Of a stretch of DNA of 64,000 nucleotides, positions 56,222 to 64,000 are shown piece after piece. The DNA comes from Saccharomycopsis fibuligera x Saccharomycopsis cf. fibuligera (Eukaryota; Ascomycota; Saccharomycetes; Ascoideales; Saccharomycopsidaceae), in the NCBI GenBank assembly GCA_001936135.1, contig CP012809.1, positions 3,955,501 to 4,019,500 on the forward strand, given 5' to 3'. The notes beneath the pieces are model-generated. The model was not told the origin of the DNA and searched no databases. It saw only the letters and a list, made by a program, of their open reading frames with translations. The position numbers and the translations under genes are program-made. How positions within the stretch are numbered: position 1 is the first letter of the stretch; the number at the start of each line of letters is the position of its first letter.

Positions 56222-57718
56222 TCACAAACATTTTGTATGTATGATATCCGGATTCTCTTGCCATTCAGCGTATGAAATCCACATTCTCTTAAACGTACTG
56301 AGCCCTGCCAAAATCGAACCACCGATCCAAGTACTGTATTTTCTCTCTGGTGGCGCATATATTTTGATTTTGGTCTTTGGCTCTAGTTTCCTCAATTCTA
56401 GCAATAATCTATCGCCGAAGCCTCTGGTTAGTGTTGTGCCACCGCTTAGCACAATGTTCTTGTATAACGTGTCTCTCAAATCTAAGTCATTCTTCCTTAT
56501 AGATTCATGTACTAAGTCAGGAAGACCAGAGAACTCAGACCCAATGATTTCTGGGTTGAATAATATTTCCGGAGCTCTAAAAGTTTCTGGACCAAGTTGA
56601 ATGATTTTTCCATCAGGTAGCTGGAATGACGTATTTCTGGGGATATCTGAATCGCCCGCACTTGTCCCACCACCACCGGCGGCGGCAGCGGCAGCTGCAG
56701 CGGCAGCTGCTGAACTTGCACCACTTGTAGTCGCCACTGATTGATTCAACGATGTAAAAGTTAACCACTCTTTTTCATCTCTTTTCGGATCTTTAGATAC
56801 ATATGTCATTTTTTCCTTAATAATCCGCACCACTTCTTTTTCAGCAGACGTTTGAAAAATGTAGCCTGATTTTCTTAAAAGCAATTGCAATTGTTCAGTA
56901 ATGTCTCTACCAGCAATATCAATTCTTTTGATAGAATTAGGCAACGAAAAACCCTCATACACTGGCACTACATGCGAAACACCATCACCGGAGTCCAACA
57001 CCACCCCAGTAGTCTTCCCCAGAGAATACAATGCCAATATTGCTTGAATCGACAAATATAATGCTGGGGTATTGAAAGTCTCAAAGAAAATTTGGGCGCA
57101 TTTTTCTCTATTGACTCGAGGATTTAATGGCGCTTCAGTAAGTAATACTGGATGATCTTCGGTCGACGTTCGTAAGTCATTATTGAATACCGATTGCCAT
57201 ATTAGCGTCATGTCATCCCAATTAGTGATGACGCCGTGCTCTATGGGATATTTGAGTTTCAAAAAGCCTCTATTCTGTTGAGCGCTGTTTCCTATGAAAT
57301 TATCACCTTCAATGGCTCCCGCCATCACTTTGGAATATTTTGGTCGACCTATTCTGTTGTGAAGGTACTGTTAGTGATTTGATTTGTATATTGTAAATAA
57401 TAGTGCATACTGATTGCTCGATAACACCAAGCATGTTGAAAAAAATGTTGATAACTACTTACATCGCCGGAGCATAGCTCTTTGGTCTATCCTCACCGGC
57501 AAACCCTGCCTTTATTGTTCCTGACCCCTATGGGAGTTTCTGGTTAGCACATGATTCACAATTTGTCGGCGTAGCCATCATTCTACCTCACCTCTGTGTC
57601 AAAAATTGAAATTAACCACCTGTAAATAAAACACTCGATTAAATTTATGAAACGGCAAACATACATTGTCTATCACCACTGGCTGATTCAAAAGCACAGA
57701 ATTGGGATCTGCTTCCAT
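56222..57718 (-). CDS. ARP1: Actin-related protein 1 (centractin), dynactin filament subunit, three exons
   Basis: Exons are 57718-57665, 57527-57463 and 57353-56222, giving 416 aa. Intron 1 (57664-57528) starts GTATGT and ends TAG. Intron 2 (57462-57354) starts GTAAGT, has CACTAAC near its end and ends CAG. The splices rebuild the actin-fold start: MEADPNSVLLNQPVVIDNGSGTIKAGFAG, then SYAPAIIGRPKYSKVMAGAIEGD. The remainder follows centractin: HPVLLTEAPLNPR, TGVVLDSGDGVSHVVPVYEGF, RAPEILFNPEIIGSE, and YSTWIGGSILAGLSTFKRMW. ARP1 forms the short filament of dynactin. Residues about 240-281 are an Ala/Gly-rich insertion (A11, G4) replacing a short loop before the LPDG strand, which is unusual. 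NIP100/p150 of the same complex is at 17004-21197. Confidence 0.9.
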
Positions 57719-58286
57719 GATTTTCTATATTGTGTAATATTATATGCTTTGGGTTTCTCTATGATAAGTAAAGCGCCCTTTCTCGCCACAAGACAAAGAC
57801 ACGCTTTGGATCTGGCTCTAACGGCGTGCACTGAGGTAGCAGCCTTAATTTTTTTGTTTACACTTTTGATCTGGCTTTTCGGTCTGTGTGCTGTGCGTGG
57901 CTTTAGCAATGCCTGAGACGTATTATTTAAAGAAGTCATGCACGTGTAAACTCATGTGATATTGTTTAAACTAACTATAGTGGTCCCCAGTGTTTAATTG
58001 GCAGCTATAGCAGGCACTTGAAACAAAGCTATGAACTATGTTCATTTTCAAGGGCAATGTTCTGTGTTCCTACTAGTTTACGTAACATGTTGTTGCCTAA
58101 CCATTGCCATTAGTGTTGACCCCATATATTGGCAGTTATTTCAGCTACTTCAGAGCCGTCACTGCAGAAACCTGCCTTCCAGTTATTTTTACTATTTGAG
58201 CACCACCGACACGGTACTTATGCACTAAGAAAAAAAAAAAAAAAAAATTTTTAGCGAGGAGGGTAAAGCAGGATCTTGATTTTCAC
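57719..58286. promoter_or_regulatory. Divergent intergenic region ARP1 / U3 snoRNA gene
   Basis: No protein gene is seen; a 65-codon frame at 58031-58228 has no similarity. CACGTG occurs at 57941-57946 and CATGTGA just after it. An A17 run at about 58209-58227 and the TATA box at 58287 belong to the U3 promoter side. Confidence 0.5.
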
Positions 58287-58293
58287 TATAAAA
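58287..58293 (+). promoter_or_regulatory. TATA box of the U3 snoRNA gene
   Basis: TATAAAA lies 66 bp upstream of the inferred 5' end of U3 (58353), a usual distance for yeast RNA polymerase II snoRNA genes. Confidence 0.7.
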
Positions 58294-58352
58294 GGGCCCT
58301 GAATCCTTCGTTTTTCTAATACTAACTTCTTTTGATTTTTTTCTTTTTCTTT

Positions 58353-58787
58353 GTCGACGTACTTCAGTAAGTAGCCCCCCATATAGTTTGGCTGTTGTTC
58401 AAACTATTCACAAAATATCACAATCACAATATCACAATATCAAAATATTGAAGTAACTATGGTTGCCGGATTCAGGAGTTATGATTTACTAACGACTTTC
58501 TAAAGTAGGATCATTTCTATAGGTCACGTCTCTCTTTGACTCTTCAAAAGAGCCACTGAATCCAACTTGGTTGATGAGGTGATAACCCTTTTGCCCTAGA
58601 ATGAGGTTTGAAATAGCTTGGTCTGTGTATCCTAGTTGATCCAGTCATCTACATTTTATTATTACCGTTCTTTTGTTTGAGGAGTTGTCTTTACGATTCC
58701 TAGAAAGAAGCAATGATTTCAACCCTGCTGAGCATGCTCTTTTGGAGAAGTTTTGCGGGGTGGGCATAAGTGGCAGTCTGACAAGTT
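58353..58787 (+). ncRNA. SNR17: U3 small nucleolar RNA, intron-containing
   Basis: The 5' end GTCGACGTACTTCA (58353-58366) is identical to S. cerevisiae U3 as I recall it. GTAAGT at 58367 opens an intron with TACTAAC at 58488-58494 and an end at TAG 58507-58509; AAG at 58506 is an alternative acceptor, so the junction may shift by three bases. Exon 2 then reads GATCATTTCTATAGG (box A) and CTCTTTGACTCTTCAAAAGAG (hairpin), then CCACTGAATCCAACTTGG. Box C' TGATGA is at 58572-58577, a box B-like ATGAGGTTTGAAA at 58601-58613, and a box C-like CAATGATTTCAACCC at 58711. The 3' end GGCAGTCTGACAAGT carries box D (GTCTGA, 58777-58782). Spliced RNA would be about 292 nt. U3 base-pairs with pre-rRNA in the SSU processome and is needed for 18S rRNA formation. 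Confidence 0.93.
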
Positions 58788-59178
58788 TTTAAATAGTTTC
58801 ATCAATTTTGAATGTAACCCTTCTGGAAATTTGAATTGTTTTTACTTGTAGTTAAATATGTTTTGCCATTTTGTTACTTGCCTGTGAAGATCATTATGTA
58901 AAATGATTTCAATGAACAGTCATCTATCAAAACAGGCTTCAAGTCTGTCTTTCCGTATGCCTTTCTCCTATTAGACGAAAGTGTGGGACTCGATTTTCAC
59001 CGGTTGCTAAAACATGGTCTTATTAAGCATCTACTTTAAGAATCTCTAATACGGCCTCGTACAATCAATTTATGCCATTTATTTTTTAGTCTATATGAAA
59101 GCATTTGGTTCTATACAAATATGATAAAGGTCTTAATTCTGCAGTTGTTCAATAAAGATCAAAATTGTCCCTTTAAAT
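58788..59178. other. Convergent region, U3 3' side / OYE 3' end
   Basis: This 391-bp gap between the U3 gene and the stop of the old yellow enzyme gene is A/T-rich. A short T run directly after U3 (58786-58791) could serve 3' processing. No gene is seen. Confidence 0.45.
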
Positions 59179-60417
59179 TCAAGCTAATGGCTTCCCAATT
59201 CTATCTTTATCCTCTGGGGTAGTTCTGTCATTCTCTCCGTATGTTGGATAAGTATTGTATCCAAGATTAGTATGAATATAAAACGTGCTTCTATCGTACG
59301 GAGTCAAATCCCAACCGTTTTTTAATCTTTCTACAAGATCAGGATTAGAAATAAATGGTCTCCCAATCCCAATCAATGTACGATCATTCTTGTTCACGTC
59401 TCTAATCAAAGCTGAATAGTTGCCTGGATTATACTTATCAGCATAAGACCCAGTTCTCAAGATTGGACCTTTGAAAATCTCAAAGATCCATTCATTGTTA
59501 CCTTGGATATTTTCTTCTCTGACGGTATATCCAGCACTGACCCGTGGCTCCACAATACTCAAATAAGCAAGTCCGCCATTATTATCCTCAATGCTTTTAG
59601 CGTGTCTTTTTTGCAATTCACTGAAGATATAGCCAAATTGAGCATATGGATGAGGATCACCCTTTGCACCTGCCATTCCAGCAAATGTGGCCCATGGTGA
59701 AATTCTAGCAGCGACCCTATTGCTACCAATTGTGGAAATCACTGCATCCAAGACCTCGAAGAAAAATCGAGCACGATTCTCGATACTTCCACCGTATTCA
59801 TCAGTACGTTTATTGGTGACTGTTTGGAAAAATTGATCAAAAAGATAACCGTGAGCACCATGGATTTCAACAATATCAAATCCAGCGACCTTGACGGCTT
59901 TCTCAGCAGTGGTGGCGTATTCTTCAACGTACTGTTTGATTTCATCTTTGGTTAATCCAGTCAATGGGTTACGCAACTCATTGGCTTGCAATTCTGACTC
60001 TTTGCTCAAATAGACACCGTCACTGGCAGATTTGAAAGGAACTTTATGCTTAGTCAAGTCACCCACTTCGGCTTGACGTCCCAAGTTCCATAATTGTAAA
60101 GAGGCATAACTGCCATTAGCGTGGATTTTGTCAATTATTTGTTTCCAAGCAGCGAGTTGAGCATCGCTCCAGGCCCCCGGAGCATGACTACGGCCCGAGG
60201 CACGCTGGGAGACAAAAGTGGCTTCAACAATAATGAGTGTACCGGGGGTTTTGGAACGTTCGTCATAGTATTGAAGCATCAAATCAACGGGAACTTGAGT
60301 ATCTGGTTGATTTCTGTCTCTAGTGAGAGGTGGCATAACCACACGATGCTGAAGTTGCACATTGTTGCCAATGGTAAGTGGCTTATATAAGTTGGTATCT
60401 TTTAATGGTTGAGGCAT
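59179..60417 (-). CDS. NADPH dehydrogenase, old yellow enzyme family
   Basis: The 412-residue FMN-dependent (beta/alpha)8-barrel enzyme reduces activated alkenes of alpha,beta-unsaturated carbonyls. Landmarks are LYKPLTIGNNVQLQHRVVMPPLTRDR (N-terminal FMN loop), LQLWNLGRQA (about 107-116), and the substrate-binding H186-G-A-H189-G-Y191. TNKRTDEYGGSIENRARF follows, and near the C-terminus GIGRPFISNPDLVERLKNG (phosphate-binding). S. cerevisiae OYE1 has His/Asn at the H..N positions, whereas this protein has His/His, as in many plant and bacterial members. Candida species carry several OYE/EBP paralogues; I do not assign one. A Yap1/Cap1-type site and a TATA box lie upstream. Confidence 0.9.
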   Translation of the reverse strand: MPQPLKDTNLYKPLTIGNNVQLQHRVVMPPLTRDRNQPDTQVPVDLMLQYYDERSKTPGTLIIVEATFVSQRASGRSHAPGAWSDAQLAAWKQIIDKIHANGSYASLQLWNLGRQAEVGDLTKHKVPFKSASDGVYLSKESELQANELRNPLTGLTKDEIKQYVEEYATTAEKAVKVAGFDIVEIHGAHGYLFDQFFQTVTNKRTDEYGGSIENRARFFFEVLDAVISTIGSNRVAARISPWATFAGMAGAKGDPHPYAQFGYIFSELQKRHAKSIEDNNGGLAYLSIVEPRVSAGYTVREENIQGNNEWIFEIFKGPILRTGSYADKYNPGNYSALIRDVNKNDRTLIGIGRPFISNPDLVERLKNGWDLTPYDRSTFYIHTNLGYNTYPTYGENDRTTPEDKDRIGKPLA

Positions 60418-60907
60418 TTTGATTGGCTATTTGATAGCTATTATGCTTTTGTTTGTTGTTCTTTTTGAATGATACTGGTCTGTCGGAATCACACCGCTTT
60501 TATACCTCTAGCCATGTAGAGCTGCTGCTCAGTGTGCATTTGCTCAACTATCGTGATGCTCCTCCATGCATTAGTAAGCACTAGTGCGCAGTCGTGGTTG
60601 CTGATTGGAAGAGAATGAAAACGTTGTGTGTTCGTTGTCAAAGCCAATTATGTACAAGAAAGAGATGAAGTAAACAATGAAAAAAAAAAAAAAAGATATC
60701 ATGGCATTATGAAAAGAACAGTACGTATATACGTGCAAAAAAATACTAATTATGTAACAGAGCTCTTTCAAAAAACGGAAAATGTGAGTGCGAAAGTAAA
60801 AAACAAAAAGAAAAATAAATGAGATGCTAAACGAAAAGAAATGAACTAACAATAAAGAATATAAAACACTGTCAAACAGTGGAGAAAAAACAAAAGGAAG
60901 AGATCAG
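60418..60907. promoter_or_regulatory. OYE promoter / F-box gene 3' region
   Basis: The TATA box TATAAAA (minus strand, 60504-60498) lies 81 bp before the OYE start. A Yap1/Cap1 element TTAGTAA lies at 60571-60577. The rest is A-rich on the plus strand and probably includes the 3' UTR of the F-box gene. Confidence 0.6.
60571..60577. promoter_or_regulatory. Yap1/Cap1-type response element TTAGTAA
   Basis: TTAGTAA lies 154 bp upstream of the OYE ATG. It matches the TTA(C/G)TAA site of Yap1, called Cap1 in Candida, whose known targets include OYE genes. Confidence 0.55.
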
Positions 60908-62077
60908 TCAATTATACATGTTAAGATTCGGCCTAAATCCAGCATTTAACAAGTACTCAAACACTGCTGGCTTCTTGCACTGGTCTTTATACATCCACAA
61001 CAGCTCACTAAGTGCCTCACGATTTTCTGGCATGTATGTCAAAATAATATCAGCAATAGCAAAATCTTTTAAGCCTGCAGCCGTCAAAAGTGGAGAAATA
61101 TCAGTCAATTTTTTGGTAGAACATTCCATGAGGGAAACCAATTTAACTGCAAGATCATCGTCAAATCTCTGTATATTCTTGGCATCAACTGCTCTAAATT
61201 GTCTTATGAGCTCCCATAGCATCTTACTGACGTCGGTGAAAAGCAAATTTTTTCCATAGCACTTTGTGAGAAACTGGATCATCTCAATGTTTTCTTCGGT
61301 AAATGGTAGCCTGTAGAATCTTTCTGGGTAATCATGAATGAAATTATCTCTCATATTATCAAGATGAGCAGTTGTGATTACCGAAGTGTTATCTATTATC
61401 ACAAACGTATCTTCTGGGTTCAGTTGGCGTTGTTGAGGTGCACCCTGATCATCTAACTGCGGTGGTTCTTGATCCTGTTGTTCTCGTTGAGGCTCTTGCT
61501 CAAGTTGAAGACCTGGTTGTTGCTCATTATCTTGGCCTTCTTCGGGACTGGTTCCACGCTGCCTTATAACATTTATTTGCCGCTGCTCTTCGGCCACCAT
61601 ACTCGTTTTCGCAAATATTTCTCTTGTCATGACCATATCAAAGCCTCCATATTTTAAGATTTCCAAATTAATAAACCTGTGCAGCAATAATTCATGTTCC
61701 AACACTCGGTAATGACTATCATCAGGAAGCACAAGATGGTGAATGTGGGATTTCAAGACTCGCAATCCCAAAGAGTTGGAGTACCGTATGGCGTTGAAAA
61801 AGTACTGATTTGCCGAAGATAAAGAAGCTATATCATTTGGGTGCAAGAAACACACTACCTCATGAAGGAGCTCTACTGGAAATCTTTCTAGAATTGATCG
61901 ATGAGATTGCAAACTAGCAGTAGTTGTAGAAGCAGCATGTCCGAGTTGTGTAGACTTGCCAGCGAGTGGGATTTCAGGAGAAGATGCTAAAACACTCTGT
62001 TTGTTGACGTTAGAGATGAATCTAGGTTTCGACACCTTGCGGCGCTTCAAGGACCTGCCAGGAAGAAAGTAGCCCAT
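60908..62077 (-). CDS. F-box protein of unknown substrate
   Basis: I start the 389-residue protein at the ATG at 62077 (MGYFLPGRSLKRRK); a TTG 12 bases upstream is not a likely start. After a basic, Ser-rich N-terminus, residues about 63-105 form an F-box (ILERFPVELLHEVVCFLHPNDIASLSSANQYFFNAI), the Skp1-binding motif of SCF ubiquitin ligases. A hydrophilic Gln/Glu/Pro-rich insert lies near 165-220. The C-terminal half is helical (IEMIQFLTKCYGKNLLF..., LLTAAGLKDFAIADIILTYM, VFEYLLNAGFRPNLNMYN), with an ankyrin-like rhythm but no clear ankyrin consensus. I do not recognise a named orthologue. No substrate can be inferred. Confidence 0.65.
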   Translation of the reverse strand: MGYFLPGRSLKRRKVSKPRFISNVNKQSVLASSPEIPLAGKSTQLGHAASTTTASLQSHRSILERFPVELLHEVVCFLHPNDIASLSSANQYFFNAIRYSNSLGLRVLKSHIHHLVLPDDSHYRVLEHELLLHRFINLEILKYGGFDMVMTREIFAKTSMVAEEQRQINVIRQRGTSPEEGQDNEQQPGLQLEQEPQREQQDQEPPQLDDQGAPQQRQLNPEDTFVIIDNTSVITTAHLDNMRDNFIHDYPERFYRLPFTEENIEMIQFLTKCYGKNLLFTDVSKMLWELIRQFRAVDAKNIQRFDDDLAVKLVSLMECSTKKLTDISPLLTAAGLKDFAIADIILTYMPENREALSELLWMYKDQCKKPAVFEYLLNAGFRPNLNMYN

Positions 62078-62714
62078 GAAGTGAGTCAAGAGTCAAGAAC
62101 TATCTGGGGTTCTGTCTTCTAATCTTTTCTTTCCTTCAGATCTCTTGATCAAAATTATTTTTCTTTTTCCTGTGGGCGATGAGCATCTATAGCACGTGAC
62201 ATGGCACGCTGGGCTTTTGTTGTTGGCAATTGTGAAACAGACACAGCCCTGAATTCTGTTGATGATAGCGATAATGTCAGTGGTACGAAAGAACGAAGCC
62301 CACAACGGAGTCTCAATTTCAGCAGAGAACCAGTCTTTCTCTTTAAAGGTTTGCAGCTGTTTTATTTTATTATTACTTGTGCGTCTTTGTCAAAAATAGT
62401 TTCATCACATTTCCTTCCTAAACGACTCACAGCCTGGATCACTAGCTGCGTGGCTGTCATTCATCGTGCGCTGCGTCTCTGCTCCTTCACAGCCTTGCTT
62501 TAAATTGGCAATATCAAACCTTGCCCTCAGCTCATTTCTTTCCTTATTGGCCTCCCACTGGCACTATTCCTTTAATTGGCTTAGTGTTTATTCTATAGTT
62601 TTTATTCGTCTTTACATCATTTATTTTATTTTATTTTTCTTTTCTTTTCTTTCCTTTTTTCTTTTTTTTTTGTTTTTATTATCACCTACCCACTCACAAG
62701 AATTAGCTCACACG
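62078..62714. promoter_or_regulatory. Divergent promoter F-box gene / NIPA-type transporter
   Basis: This 637-bp region holds a CACGTG E-box at 62193-62198 and a long T/C-rich stretch (62600-62680) just before the transporter start. No gene is seen; an ORF at 62201-62503 lacks similarity. Confidence 0.5.
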
Positions 62715-64000
62715 ATGACAGGATCATCAAATTCAATATTAATTGGCTGTCTAGTGGGCGTTTTATCTTTAGCCACTCAGTCCATAGGTCTCACTTTACA
62801 AAGAAAATCACACTTAATAGAAGATGCCAAGTTGACGTCCCAACATCATAGGCCACCATATAGACGCCCATTATGGCGTCTTGGGTGTTTTCTATTCATT
62901 ATGTCCAACGTGGTGGGATCAAGTATTCAAATCTCCACTCTTCCCCTAATTGTGTTGAGTCCATTACAAGCTGTTGGTTTGGTATTCAACTCTATCTGTG
63001 GCTCTTTGATCTTGAGCGAATTATTCACAAAATTTACATTTAGAGGAACGTTACTTGTTAGTATTGGAGCGTTTTTTATTGCTTATTTTGGTTCGATTCC
63101 CGAACCTAACCATAACTTGCAAGAGTTGTTAGATTTATTAAAGAGAAAATCGTTTTTGATCTGGTTCAATTTCTCAATTTTGTTGCTCGTTTCAGTGCTT
63201 GGTTACATCAAAGTATTAGATTGGTATCTATCTAGAGAGAACAAATTTCTTTTAAATCTCGGGGACTACTATGGGTCAATAAGCCCTGAAAATCATCAAG
63301 ATGAGCCTTTTCATCATGAGGTTGAACAGCTACCTAGTAAGGTTCCCTCTGGGCCACAGGAAACTGATCGTTTACTTCCCTCATCTACCTCTATATCATC
63401 AACTACATCCAGAGACTATGTCTCTTTATCCAACAGACCAGTTTCTGCTTCATCCTCCAGCTTTTCAGGGCTTTCTGAAAAATTCAAACTGCGTTTTTTC
63501 AATAACAGAAGAGTTAATAAAGTAATTAATTTTTTTGATTTTGTTTCCAAGGACCATATTTCCTTTGTTCAAGGAGTGCTTTATGGTATTATTTGTGGAA
63601 TATTGTCCGCTCATGCTTTGCTATTGGCCAAATCAGCAGTTGAGCTTCTCATTATTGCCATCACTGAAAAGACTTTAACTGACTTGAAGAGTTATCAATC
63701 TTGGTTAATTATTTCCGGTTGGGTGTTTTGCGCAATAATGCAAGTTTACTATTTGAATCTTGGGCTTAAGATTATATCAAGTTCAATTATTTTTCCATTG
63801 ATCTTTTGCGTTTATAATATTGTGAATATTTTGAACGGATTGATTTATTTTGACCAATTTAGCAGACTTTCAATTAATGAAATGGCCTTCATTTTTACCG
63901 GCGTGCTATTGATTTTGTTTGGGGTGTTTTATTTGAGCATTAACTGCGAGTCAAGTTGTCAATCTGAAGTTGATCCAGAAGATGTGCAGGGGATTCAGAG
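62715..64000 (+). CDS. NIPA-family magnesium transporter, cut by window edge
   Basis: From the ATG at 62715 the frame is open to the right edge (428 codons). The N-terminus, ILIGCLVGVLSLATQSIGLTLQRKSH, and the segment VVGSSIQISTLPLIVLSPLQAVGLVFNSICGSLILSELFTKFTFRGTLLVSIGAFFIAYFGS, show the EamA/DMT-like fold of NIPA (DUF803) transporters. Four helices follow later: GVLYGIICGILSAHALLLAKS, WLIISGWVFCAIMQVYYLNLGLKI, SIIFPLIFCVYNIVNILNGLIYF and FIFTGVLLILFGVFYLSI. A hydrophilic Ser-rich loop of about 90 residues separates the halves. NIPA proteins carry Mg2+ in animals, and fungal roles are little known. The C-terminal tail is missing. One CTG codon (K-CTG-R) lies in the loop. Confidence 0.8.
   Translation, partial: MTGSSNSILIGCLVGVLSLATQSIGLTLQRKSHLIEDAKLTSQHHRPPYRRPLWRLGCFLFIMSNVVGSSIQISTLPLIVLSPLQAVGLVFNSICGSLILSELFTKFTFRGTLLVSIGAFFIAYFGSIPEPNHNLQELLDLLKRKSFLIWFNFSILLLVSVLGYIKVLDWYLSRENKFLLNLGDYYGSISPENHQDEPFHHEVEQLPSKVPSGPQETDRLLPSSTSISSTTSRDYVSLSNRPVSASSSSFSGLSEKFKLRFFNNRRVNKVINFFDFVSKDHISFVQGVLYGIICGILSAHALLLAKSAVELLIIAITEKTLTDLKSYQSWLIISGWVFCAIMQVYYLNLGLKIISSSIIFPLIFCVYNIVNILNGLIYFDQFSRLSINEMAFIFTGVLLILFGVFYLSINCESSCQSEVDPEDVQGIQ

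Noticed and set aside
63089-63105. GGTTCGATTCCCGAACC, looking like a tRNA T-arm
   Set aside because: It lies inside the NIPA-type coding frame (GSIPEP) and no acceptor or anticodon arm surrounds it.

Overview
This window is nuclear DNA of an ascomycete budding yeast, most likely a CTG-Ser clade species of the Lodderomyces/Candida parapsilosis kind. Three things point there. Two accessory complex I subunits are present (2383-2904 and 6646-7596), and Saccharomyces has no complex I. A CTG codon in DUR3 falls at a position where I recall serine in the family. The introns use yeast GTATGT/GTAAGT donors and TACTAAC-like branch points. Coding regions are rich in Asn, Gln and Ser tracts, and intergenic DNA is long and full of A/T runs. 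The genus is inferred, not proven. I saw no transposon, CRISPR array, tRNA or horizontally acquired island.

Layout. 1-804: 5' part of a ferric-reductase gene (minus). 2.4-7.6 kb: NDUFB8-type complex I subunit, Gemin2/Brr1-like snRNP assembly factor, spliced Asterix-type ER protein, spliced NUZM/21.3-kDa complex I subunit. 9.6-21.2 kb: TFB4, EXO84, SIF2-like, FES1, and a dynactin p150 (NIP100) with no CAP-Gly domain. 23.2-24.6 kb: NAM8-like three-RRM protein. 24.6-31.7 kb: a 7-kb stretch with no credible gene. 31.7-36 kb: DUN1-like FHA kinase (two introns), FCY1 cytosine deaminase, JID1. 36.8-44.5 kb: two diverged Sog2-family genes without leucine-rich repeats, bracketing ARO7. 46.1-48.7 kb: DUR3 urea permease with an 11-nt microexon. 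50.1-53.0 kb: SulP-family transporter. 53.6-55.3 kb: divergent histone H3/H4 pair. 56.2-57.7 kb: ARP1 (three exons). 58.35-58.79 kb: U3 snoRNA gene with an intron. 59.2-64 kb: old yellow enzyme, an F-box protein, and a NIPA-type transporter cut by the right edge.

Functional links are few, as expected for a eukaryotic chromosome. Both complex I promoters carry the same GCCAATCGCT element. Two dynactin subunits (p150 and ARP1) lie 35 kb apart. Several promoters carry sites matching known regulation: a four-unit heat-shock element before FES1, a Yap1/Cap1 site before the OYE gene, and an inverted GATA pair before DUR3. I found no convincing undescribed multigene system. The items most worth a second look are the LRR-less Sog2 pair, the gene desert as a possible regional centromere, the CAP-Gly-less p150, the DUR3 microexon and the intron-containing U3 gene.
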